A stretch of DNA of 5,484 bases, taken from contig JAJYJD010000252.1 of assembly GCA_021789755.1 (NCBI GenBank), positions 1 to 5,484 of the forward strand, read 5' to 3'. Each line of letters opens with the position of its first letter. The stretch's first letter is position 1. Position numbers and translations under genes: made by a program. Source of the DNA: Bacteroidota bacterium. Lineage in GTDB: Bacteria; Bacteroidota; Ignavibacteria; Kryptoniales; JAKASW01. The notes beneath the pieces are model-generated. The model worked only from the letters and a program-made list of their open reading frames with translations. It was not told where the DNA came from and did no database searches. Of this stretch, positions 1 to 5,484 are shown piece after piece.

Positions 1-147
1 TCCGCTCAGGTCGGTTTCGGAGTTCGGGTTTACCCTCGTCACTTTTACGGCGGGTCCGCACGCGCTGAGCAGCAGCGGCATAGCGGTCACGGCAATCGCA
101 AGGAGGAGCGGGTGAATGTGTCTCATATTCGTTTGCATCTCTTTCAT
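1..147 (-). CDS. LpoB-like lipoprotein, N-terminal part only (cut by window edge)
   Basis: Forty-nine codons are visible, read leftward from an ATG at 147 and still open at base 1. The product starts with a short basic segment and a hydrophobic stretch ending in a lipobox L-S-A-C at residues 27-30, so it should be a lipid-anchored envelope protein. After the cysteine come VKVTRVNPNSETDLSG; this V-x-RV...DLSG entry is how LpoB-family proteins begin, where it is usually followed by a W-N-D motif that would lie outside the window. In enterobacteria LpoB is an outer-membrane lipoprotein that stimulates the penicillin-binding protein PBP1B; here that role is inferred from family only. It follows the double-LPP20 gene by 38 nt. 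The start is uncertain: in-frame ATGs also occur at 168, 138 and 126. A GAAAGG at 154-149 is too close to 147 but suitably placed (10 nt) for 138. Confidence 0.72.
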   Translation of the reverse strand, partial: MKEMQTNMRHIHPLLLAIAVTAMPLLLSACGPAVKVTRVNPNSETDLSG

Positions 148-185
148 GCCTTTCAAAATTGTTCGCATAAATTTCTAATCCGGGA

Positions 186-938
186 TTATTTCGGTGCCGA
201 TGAGTCTCCTCCGCCGGACGGCACAGCCGGCATCTTCAAAAGGACGTAATAGAGTCCGTTTGCAGAATCCATCCAGCGATGTACGACCTGAACATCATTC
301 AGGGCGACGGAGATCTCTTCGTTTCTGATTTCCTGCCCGGAGACGCCGTTCATTTTCTGCAGTGCCTCCATCGACAGCTTGACGCTTCTCGCAAGATTGA
401 ATAATGCTCTCTTTTCCGCTGTTTCCCAGGAGCTGGACTCGTAAAAATATTGCGGCGCAACTCCCTCCGCATAGATAAAACCGTCGGTTTGAGGTATGTC
501 TTCGACCCAGCCGGGTTGAGCCTCGGGGCAATCGGTAAGAGCCCGCGCAGAGTCAGGGATATCGCAGCCGCTCTGACCGATGAGCAGGATTGTCATCTGG
601 TCCGTCGTGCAGCTATCGAGCTTCTTCGCATGCGAGATGGCGTCACGCAGGTACGCACTGTCGACTTCCTCGGTAAAGTTGTTTCCCATCCAGTACACGC
701 CTGCTTCGGTCGTCCAGAATGCCTCACCGCCCGTTATTTTCGTGTAGTGCAGTCTCGAGAGATTCGCGCAGGCATCGGCGAATGCAACGGAGTCCGACGA
801 CGAAGCATGGAAGTACGGGACCGAAAATCCGGCTGCGACCGGGCCGCAGCTGAGATCGCCCGGGTCGAGAAACCATCGCGGGTATGTCTGCCCAAAACAG
901 GATATGACGGCAACCAATATGAAGAAAACAGGTTTCAC
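186..938 (-). CDS. Exported protein with two tandem LPP20-like repeats
   Basis: The 250-residue product starts with a signal sequence (MKPVFFILVAVISC). V-I-S-C at residues 11-14 fits a lipobox, so it may be a lipoprotein, though signal peptidase I cleavage nearby is also possible. The mature part contains the same module twice. Copy 1 has P-R-W-F at about 20-23 and a block at 35-63; copy 2 has P-G-W at 142-144 and a block at 157-185. Both blocks show A-x-G, then Y-F, then S-S-S, then A...A..NL.R, with 12 of 29 positions identical by eye. P-x-W followed by a glycine segment and an alanine-rich helix is the LPP20 family pattern (PF02169), also seen in the first gene of this operon. Function is unknown. 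The start is unsure: I chose GTG at 938 because the signal peptide then begins M-K. An in-frame TTG at 947 is the alternative, and neither has a ribosome binding site. The gene lies 76 nt after the protease and 38 nt before the LpoB-like gene. The C-terminus is a short G/S-rich tail. Confidence 0.8.
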   Translation of the reverse strand: MKPVFFILVAVISCFGQTYPRWFLDPGDLSCGPVAAGFSVPYFHASSSDSVAFADACANLSRLHYTKITGGEAFWTTEAGVYWMGNNFTEEVDSAYLRDAISHAKKLDSCTTDQMTILLIGQSGCDIPDSARALTDCPEAQPGWVEDIPQTDGFIYAEGVAPQYFYESSSWETAEKRALFNLARSVKLSMEALQKMNGVSGQEIRNEEISVALNDVQVVHRWMDSANGLYYVLLKMPAVPSGGGDSSAPK

Positions 939-1014
939 GGTGTTCAAAACGAATATTTGTCTTTGGTTTTCGAAGGAAAGTCGTCAAGACTTGAAAGACG
1001 GTGGCACTTGCTCA

Positions 1015-2256
1015 TCAGTGCATCAATCCCGCCATTTCAGATTCGAATCTGGCTTTCAACCTCGCACCCGGTGAATCATGCGAGAAATTCTTCCCGACGA
1101 ATTCCTCTATGAGTTTATAACGCTCCGCAGGGTCGTTCTGAAGTGAAAAGTCCGCTCCGAATATGTCGGAGCTCGCTGTCTTGCTCAATGCATCCACTTT
1201 TCCATCGAGCCTCACTATGCCCCAGGGATCGTAACCTGCATTGGCGCAAAGTACGGCGGACATTTCGTCGGCTTCCTTCTCGTACCTGAACAACCTCCTG
1301 TGGACGACGACATCGTAGCTCTGGAGGGCCATCGTTTCGAGGTCCTGTTCGGTCCGGGACTCTCCGCCGGTTTCCTCGTCCAGCTCGGTGAAAGCGCTGT
1401 CTGCCTTTATATCCACCGACCGTTTGGTCATCTCCTGCAGTCCATGTCTGCGGATCACATGTCCCATCTCGTGGGCGATTATTCCGGCAAGCATCGACTC
1501 ATCGTCGCAAGCCTTTACCGCGCCCATCGTGACGAAGATATATCCGCCGGGGCACGCGAAACCGTCTATCGTGCTGTCGTTAAGGACAAACACGGTAAAA
1601 TCCCAGTCGTAAACTTCCGAGCTCTGCGCGAGCACGGCCGCGATCATGTTCACATATTTCACCAATGCCGGGTCGGTTACAATTCCCCTGGCAATGAGGC
1701 GAGCCGCTATGCCCACACCGATCGCCTGCTCGTTCATAGAAGGATCGTATTTCGGCGACTTGAAGTCCAGGTCTTCGAAGTCGACCCTTCCCCTGTTCGA
1801 CGATTGGTAGCCGGTGAGAGGCTTTGCGAATCGGGCTAAGCCGGCTGCTGTGAAATCTTTATGCGAATACTTGAAGACGTCGTCGACATTCCCCGGACTG
1901 GCCTGGCCGTATTTTCTGGCGAAACCTTTTATCGCAGCGGCAAGAGCCGACTCGGACGCCTTCGCGGAGCTCCAGCCGCTGCTTATCCTGTTCAGCATGG
2001 AAGCTTCCGACTTCCTGGCGACAAGGCAGTTCGCGGCTATCCAGCCATCCTTCTTTTCCGGAACCTTCACCTTGTACCAGTTGCCGGAAGAGCCGAGCAT
2101 CTCGATCCCCGCGCCGTACTGCAGGATCACGATGAACGGATAATATGAGCCGGGTCCCTCGCGGACGTAGGCGTTGTTCCGTTTCACATAGAGCGTCTGT
2201 GACTGAAGGTCGACAGCGACGAGAACTAGAAGTAAAACGATCGCAATACTTTTCAT
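1015..2256 (-). CDS. Exported SH3b-M48 zinc metalloprotease
   Basis: The 413-residue protein has a hydrophobic N-terminal signal (about 1-20) and so should act outside the cytoplasm. Residues about 22-80 form a bacterial SH3 (SH3b) domain, with the A-Y-V-R-x-G-P-G start, N-W-Y-K-V-K and D-G-W-I-A; such domains often bind peptidoglycan or peptides. Residues about 180-395 form an M48 peptidase domain: F-A-C-P-G-G-Y-I-F-V at 233-242, zinc motif H-E-M-G-H at 262-266 (catalytic E263, ligands H262 and H266), and E-K-E-A-D at 326-330 giving the third ligand E326. A D-P-A-E-R segment at 375-379 matches the late H/D-P...R motif of the family. All catalytic residues are present, so it is probably active. 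M48 relatives such as BepA and LoiP work in periplasmic protein quality control; the substrate here is unknown. The start is firm: ATG with AGGAG at 2265-2261. Only 16 nt separate it from the cyclase stop, so cotranscription is likely. Confidence 0.93.
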   Translation of the reverse strand: MKSIAIVLLLVLVAVDLQSQTLYVKRNNAYVREGPGSYYPFIVILQYGAGIEMLGSSGNWYKVKVPEKKDGWIAANCLVARKSEASMLNRISSGWSSAKASESALAAAIKGFARKYGQASPGNVDDVFKYSHKDFTAAGLARFAKPLTGYQSSNRGRVDFEDLDFKSPKYDPSMNEQAIGVGIAARLIARGIVTDPALVKYVNMIAAVLAQSSEVYDWDFTVFVLNDSTIDGFACPGGYIFVTMGAVKACDDESMLAGIIAHEMGHVIRRHGLQEMTKRSVDIKADSAFTELDEETGGESRTEQDLETMALQSYDVVVHRRLFRYEKEADEMSAVLCANAGYDPWGIVRLDGKVDALSKTASSDIFGADFSLQNDPAERYKLIEEFVGKNFSHDSPGARLKARFESEMAGLMH

Positions 2257-2272
2257 CTCTCTCCTCTCGGCT

Positions 2273-4426
2273 TTACTTGGTCTTCAGCCTGAATACGCCG
2301 TCCCAGTCGTCGGGAACTCCGGTTTCAGAAAGCGCCTTGCATCGTGCAATATATGTCAACGACGGACTATCGTTGGGTTTGCCTTTCAATATTTCCGTGA
2401 AAAGCGTTTCAGCCCGCTTCCATTCTTTATGCCGGTAGCTTTCGAGTCCCGCATGGAACATTTCATAAGCCGCCGAATCCGTCTGGCTCAGTTTCCCTTT
2501 CTCACAGAGCAGCTCGAATATACGCACGGGAAGATCCTTCCCTTTTACCGTCACCAGGTCGATCTCCCTTGCCTCGACTGCATTCGATGACTGACTGTAC
2601 GTCGACTCGCTGATCATTATTCTCGTCCCGAACTGCTTGTTTACCCCTTCCAGTCTAGATGCGAGGTTGACGCTGTCGCCGATCGCTGTGTAATCGGTTC
2701 GCCTTGTCGAGCCGATATTGCCGATCACCATTTTACCGGTGTTCAGTCCGATCCTTGTAACGAAAACCGGCTTGTCACCCTGCCGTCTCGAATAATAATC
2801 GGAAAGGATGTTCTGCATTTGTATTGCGGTCAGGCATGCGAGGGCAGCATGATCCTTTCTCTCGAGCGGGGCACCGAAGACCGCCATGATTGCGTCGCCG
2901 ATGTACTTGTCCAGCATAGCGCCGTTGTTCAAAACGACTTCCGTAGCCAGCGTGAAATACTCGTTAAGGTTCTCGACGAGCTCTTTGGGCTGCAGGCGCT
3001 CCGATACGGAAGTGAAATCGCGAATGTCGGAGAAGAAGACCGTCGCTTCAACCTCTTTTCCCTTGAAGTCTATCGTGTCGGGATCGGCAGAAATCTCATC
3101 AACGACATCCGAGCTGATGTACCTGTTCATCAGTTTGCGAAGTTCCCTCTTCTGTCTCCCTTCGGTCACGTAGCTTATGACTCCTGCGAAGGCGAAGGCG
3201 CTGAGTGCGGACATCTCCGGGCTGACAAGCGGGAGAGCCAGTCTCGATGCCGACATGAGCAGCAGTGCGGCAACCAGGTATAGACCGCACGAGATAACGA
3301 TGACGGCGGAGGAGACCGATGCTCTCTTCACGCCGAAGAAAACTCCGGCTGCGATTAAAGAAGCCGCTATGATGACGAACAGGCTCACAGCCGATGGAAG
3401 TTCTTTGAGGTAATCGTGTTCGAGGAAATTGCTGAGGATGGTCGCGTGGATCTCCGCGCCCGGAAAAGGCTGCATGGAAGTGAACGGTGTCGACACAAAA
3501 TCCATGAGGCCGACCGCGCTTCCGCCGACAATTACATACTTGTTCCTGAAAACCGTCGGGGGGATTTCGGGTGCCATACCCTGCTTGAGCTGAACCGCCG
3601 ATATTATCAGCGCACTCGCGGAGTAGTATTTGAAAACGCCACGGGGCCCGCCTTTGCCATACCAGTTGATCAGATAGTCGCCGTTTCTTTCGACGGGCAC
3701 CGTCCCGATGAAACGACTGAGCCGGTCGGCTGATAGACCGTTGCCGACCGCATACGCCGCCAGGGACAACTGTGGCAGAGACCGGTTATCGAGTTTGAAC
3801 AAAAGGGGAATTCTGCGCGCGACCCCATCGACGTCGACGACAAAATTCGCCACTCCGACACCTCCGGCTCCCTTCTGGAATTCCGCCAACGGTGCGAGGC
3901 ACGAAGTGAAGCCTGGACCGCCCCGATCCGTCGATGCACTGTCAAGAAAGAATCTGCTCTCGATCGACGAGCCGCCGGTGCTGGAGGGTTCTCCATGTCC
4001 GGTCAAAACTGAAATCAGGACGACATTCCCGCTTCTCGAAATCGATGAAGCGAAAGTGCTGTCCGATTCGACGGCATCCACATTCAGCCTGTCCATGTCC
4101 GGCTGCGAAAAGTCGATATCGAGGATCACGGCCTTCGCTCCGCCTTCATGTAGATAATCGAGAAGGATCCCGTACAACTCACGCGGCCACGGCCAGGCTA
4201 CGCCGATCTTCTGAAAATATGTCAGGCTCTTCTGATCTATTACAGCGATGACTACAGAGGTGTCCGGCCTCCTGCCTCCCGATCCCACGCGCATGCGCCA
4301 GTCAAGCGTCTCCCTTTCCACGGTAGTGCCCAGTTGAGACCTGCCGAAAAATATCACGATGAGAGATGACGCAGCAACGGTGAGCAGGAGATGAAGGGCC
4401 CTGGATCTCAGGAAGAACCGTTTCAT
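2273..4426 (-). CDS. CHASE2-domain membrane adenylate cyclase (class III)
   Basis: The predicted 717-residue protein makes cAMP from ATP under control of an extracytoplasmic sensor. Order of parts: TM helix at about 11-28; CHASE2 sensor at about 30-335 (T-L-D-W-R near the start, V-I-A-V-I-D, late Y-V-I-V-G-G-S-A and P-G-A-E-I-H-A); three TM helices at about 344-420; a class III cyclase domain at about 458-640. The catalytic set is complete: metal aspartates D467 (F-S-D-I-R-D-F) and D511 (K-Y-I-G-D), adenine-selecting K507 and D578 (D-Y-T-A-I-G-D), and transition-state N587 and R591 (V-N-L-A-S-R-L-E). This favours ATP over GTP. The C-terminus (about 652-717) has one TPR-like helical pair and a D-W-D-G-V ending, usual for CHASE2 cyclases. 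I chose ATG at 4426. The frame also opens at TTG 4474, but those 16 codons are built from the inverted repeat at 4437-4474 and precede a normal N-terminus. The ATG lacks a well-spaced Shine-Dalgarno (AAGG is 14 nt upstream). The signal sensed is unknown. Confidence 0.94.
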   Translation of the reverse strand: MKRFFLRSRALHLLLTVAASSLIVIFFGRSQLGTTVERETLDWRMRVGSGGRRPDTSVVIAVIDQKSLTYFQKIGVAWPWPRELYGILLDYLHEGGAKAVILDIDFSQPDMDRLNVDAVESDSTFASSISRSGNVVLISVLTGHGEPSSTGGSSIESRFFLDSASTDRGGPGFTSCLAPLAEFQKGAGGVGVANFVVDVDGVARRIPLLFKLDNRSLPQLSLAAYAVGNGLSADRLSRFIGTVPVERNGDYLINWYGKGGPRGVFKYYSASALIISAVQLKQGMAPEIPPTVFRNKYVIVGGSAVGLMDFVSTPFTSMQPFPGAEIHATILSNFLEHDYLKELPSAVSLFVIIAASLIAAGVFFGVKRASVSSAVIVISCGLYLVAALLLMSASRLALPLVSPEMSALSAFAFAGVISYVTEGRQKRELRKLMNRYISSDVVDEISADPDTIDFKGKEVEATVFFSDIRDFTSVSERLQPKELVENLNEYFTLATEVVLNNGAMLDKYIGDAIMAVFGAPLERKDHAALACLTAIQMQNILSDYYSRRQGDKPVFVTRIGLNTGKMVIGNIGSTRRTDYTAIGDSVNLASRLEGVNKQFGTRIMISESTYSQSSNAVEAREIDLVTVKGKDLPVRIFELLCEKGKLSQTDSAAYEMFHAGLESYRHKEWKRAETLFTEILKGKPNDSPSLTYIARCKALSETGVPDDWDGVFRLKTK

Positions 4427-4436
4427 CGAATTCGGG

Positions 4437-4474
4437 TTGACCTTGCGAAGGTCGGAAAATCTTCGCAAGGTCAA
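4437..4474 (-). promoter_or_regulatory. Perfect 14-bp inverted repeat (hairpin) between lipoprotein and cyclase genes
   Basis: The arms TTGACCTTGCGAAG (4474-4461) and CTTCGCAAGGTCAA (4450-4437) are exact complements around a 10-nt loop. In RNA they would form a strong stem-loop 5 nt after the lipoprotein stop codon and 10 nt before the cyclase ATG. No U-tract follows in the minus direction, so it is not a standard intrinsic terminator. The 3' arm contains AAGG, the only purine-rich block ahead of the cyclase ATG. The stem could therefore limit cyclase translation, protect the 3' end of the lipoprotein message, or act as a DNA operator. The structure is seen; the role is inferred. Confidence 0.75.
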
Positions 4475-4479
4475 TTGCC

Positions 4480-5061
4480 TTATTTCCCTGGAGCCTGCTG
4501 TTGTTCCTGCTGAGACTTTTCGTATTTGTCCACTTCGTCCTGCAGTTCCTTGAAGGTCTGGGAGGCTCTGAAGCGGGTATACATCTGGTTGTTATTCTTG
4601 ATCTGCTGCATCAGGGCTTCGTTCGCAGCGCCGATCGGATACTGGACGAGCACGTACGCGCGCCACAGGCTGCCGTCCTTCACTATCTTTTGCTGTTTCA
4701 CCCTGCTCCCCTCGAGCGACGTCGACACGACTGTTTTTTCCGCCTGCGTGAACATCTGCAGGAGCTGCGCGTCGTTACCGGTTCCGGTTTCTTCGGAGAA
4801 CCTCTTCTGCAGTCCTTCAACCTTCACCTGCATTTGTCTCCCGATGTCGGCGCGGGCCGCCTCGGTCGCCTTGTCGATGGCAAGCTGCATGTCCTGAGAT
4901 GTCTGCGTGTTCGCTGCAAAGAGGTAATTTGGGTCCTGGGGCGGGTTGACGTACCAGTCGGGTATGTCGCCGGTGCCTGCCGATTGCAGAGACTTAGATC
5001 CGCCGCAGCCTATGATTGCCGCGCTCAAGACCGGCAATATGAAAAGTATCCACTTCTTCAT
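4480..5061 (-). CDS. LPP20-family lipoprotein
   Basis: The 193-residue product has a signal peptide of lipoprotein type: M-K-K, a hydrophobic run, then lipobox I-I-G-C with the acylated cysteine at 19. A short G/S-rich linker leads to I-P-D-W-Y at 33-37, N-P-P-Q-D-P and Y-L-F-A-A at 46-50, then a long alanine-rich helix (about 58-80). This is the LPP20 (PF02169) pattern. A W-R-A-Y-V-L-V-Q-Y strand at 133-141 follows, as usual in the family. The C-terminal 45 residues are charged and Q-rich and look like a helix or coiled coil. Members are envelope lipoproteins of unknown biochemical role, often found near LpoB-like genes, as here. The start is firm: ATG preceded by AAGGAG at 5073-5068 with a 6-nt spacer. 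It is the first gene of the operon and is separated from the cyclase by 53 nt containing the inverted repeat. Confidence 0.9.
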   Translation of the reverse strand: MKKWILFILPVLSAAIIGCGGSKSLQSAGTGDIPDWYVNPPQDPNYLFAANTQTSQDMQLAIDKATEAARADIGRQMQVKVEGLQKRFSEETGTGNDAQLLQMFTQAEKTVVSTSLEGSRVKQQKIVKDGSLWRAYVLVQYPIGAANEALMQQIKNNNQMYTRFRASQTFKELQDEVDKYEKSQQEQQQAPGK

Positions 5062-5106
5062 TTTGATCTCCTTAATTTGTTTAATTGTGCCTCCGGTGCG
5101 AAGTGT

Positions 5107-5134
5107 AATTTACATGAAAAAGATTGAAAGTCAT
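5107..5134 (-). promoter_or_regulatory. Candidate sigma-70-like promoter of the operon
   Basis: Reading leftward, ATGACT (5134-5129) and TAAATT (5112-5107) match 4 of 6 bases each of the -35 and -10 consensus, with a 16-bp spacer in AT-rich DNA. Transcription would start near 5100, about 40 nt before the lipoprotein ATG. The position is sensible but the match is weak, and Bacteroidota promoters often follow a different consensus. The -35 overlaps the stop codon of the T9SS-tail relic. Confidence 0.25.
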
Positions 5135-5342
5135 TTTAGCAGGATCATTTTCTTCGCTTTTCTAAAAGAGCCGTCCTAAACACGGTGAAAATAGACACCG
5201 CCGGCAAGCCTGCTTACCTCGAACGGGACCTCGTAATAGCCCGGCGAAGCATTGGCGTCCATCAAAGTCTCTACTTTCCCCCCGGCACGTTAAGGACGGC
5301 AAACCTCGCGTGCAGAGAAATTCTACTCTCCGCCGGTCGTCC
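5131..5342 (-). pseudogene. Relic of a T9SS-exported protein: C-terminal sorting domain with stop and frameshift
   Basis: Reading leftward from about 5277, one frame gives K-V-E-T-L-M-D, then A-S-P-G-Y-Y-E-V-P-F, then S-R-L-A-G-G-V-Y-F-H-R-V. It then meets TAG (5178-5176) and continues in frame as D-G-S-F-R-K-A-K-K-M-I-L-L-K to TGA at 5133-5131. Without the TAG this is a near-textbook T9SS type A sorting tail (G-Y-Y-E-V...SGVYFYRL...S-F...KKM-L-L-K). Just upstream the frame closes at TAA (5292-5290), but the neighbouring frame carries the expected preceding strands, R-I-S-L (5324-5313) and F-A-V-L-N-V-P-G-G (5303-5277). That points to a one-base loss in the six-G run at 5283-5278. Upstream of about 5342 I see no further homology, so the passenger domain is gone or beyond recognition. 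Sequencing error near a contig end is the alternative to true decay. No start codon or promoter can be assigned. Confidence 0.72.
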
Positions 5343-5445
5343 CATCAACACCTATTCTACCACGACGCTTTTCATCGTGCTTGCACAATCACGGGCGCTA
5401 CGATGCCCTAACATAGAAAGGCGATCACAAAAAAGCAACTGAAAC
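5343..5445. other. Non-coding stretch with no recognisable feature
   Basis: Neither strand shows a coding frame with family resemblance, a strong hairpin or a terminator. The plus-strand open frame from 5185 to 5442 mostly mirrors the T9SS-tail relic and its product resembles nothing I know. Confidence 0.5.
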
Positions 5446-5466
5446 GGCCGGTAGCTCAGTTTGGAT
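5446..5466 (+). other. tRNA-like 5' fragment at right edge
   Basis: The bases GGCCGG followed by TAGCTCAGTTTGGAT match the acceptor strand, U8-A9, the GCTC D-stem strand and the GG-containing D-loop of many bacterial tRNAs. After 5466 the sequence reads CTAACC instead of the GAGC needed to close the D-stem, and no anticodon arm is visible before the window ends 18 bases later. It could be a tRNA fragment left by integration, a tRNA with sequence errors near a contig end, or chance. Confidence 0.25.
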
Positions 5467-5484
5467 CTAACCGCATTAGCCGCC

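Noticed and set aside
724..987. Minus-strand open frame overlapping the double-LPP20 gene in another frame
   Set aside because: It begins at a TTG, is H/R/C-rich as expected of an out-of-frame shadow, and conflicts with a frame holding a signal peptide and repeats.
965..987. Internal promoter starting at TTGACG (987-982) before the double-LPP20 gene
   Set aside because: No acceptable -10 hexamer occurs at 16-18 bp spacing (AAAGAC at 17).
450..1112. Long plus-strand open frame (220 codons)
   Set aside because: It is antisense to the double-LPP20 gene and the protease end, its product is arginine-rich and low in family-like motifs, and the minus-strand frames have signal peptides and known domains.
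4437..4474. Rho-independent terminator
   Set aside because: The stem is strong but no U-run follows on the minus strand, and the next gene starts 10 nt later in the same direction.
5176..5178. Reassigned TAG codon (read-through) in the T9SS tail
   Set aside because: A frameshift just upstream also breaks the gene, and none of the other genes contains internal TAG, so decay or sequence error is simpler.
5185..5442. Plus-strand open frame of 85 codons at the right end
   Set aside because: It starts at a GTG without ribosome binding site, resembles no family, and lies opposite a clear T9SS-tail relic.
5446..5484. Complete tRNA gene
   Set aside because: The D-stem cannot close and the anticodon and T arms are not in the window.
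1..5484. CRISPR array, insertion sequence or prophage
   Set aside because: I saw no spaced direct repeats, transposase motifs or phage genes on either strand.

Overview
The window suggests a member of the Bacteroidota/Ignavibacteriota side of the FCB group. The main clue is a decayed stretch at about 5131-5342 (minus strand) that still spells a C-terminal sorting domain of the type IX secretion system (T9SS), a signal used mainly by that group. The LPP20-type lipoproteins and an LpoB-like lipoprotein are compatible with this but less specific. The assignment is inference from protein style only.

All convincing genes lie on the minus strand and read from right to left as one probable operon. 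The order is: an LPP20-family lipoprotein (5061-4480); a 14-bp perfect inverted repeat (4474-4437); a CHASE2-domain class III adenylate cyclase (4426-2273); an SH3b-M48 metalloprotease with a signal peptide (2256-1015); an exported protein with two LPP20-like repeats (938-186); and the first 49 codons of an LpoB-like lipoprotein running off the left edge (147-1). Gaps within the operon are 16 to 76 nt. Shine-Dalgarno sequences are good for the first lipoprotein and the protease, and weak or absent for the others.

Most products are predicted to act at or beyond the inner membrane. Three are putative lipoproteins, one is an exported zinc protease with a probable ligand-binding SH3b domain, and one is a membrane cyclase with an extracytoplasmic sensor. 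LpoB proteins activate penicillin-binding proteins in enterobacteria. A reasonable inference is a cell-envelope or peptidoglycan maintenance locus with a built-in cAMP output, but nothing in the sequence proves the parts cooperate.

The right end (5062-5484) has no intact gene. It holds the probable promoter region of the operon, the T9SS-tail relic (one in-frame TAG plus one frameshift), about 100 nt with nothing recognisable, and at 5446-5466 a short match to the 5' part of a tRNA that does not continue as a tRNA. Plus-strand open frames are shadows of the minus-strand genes.
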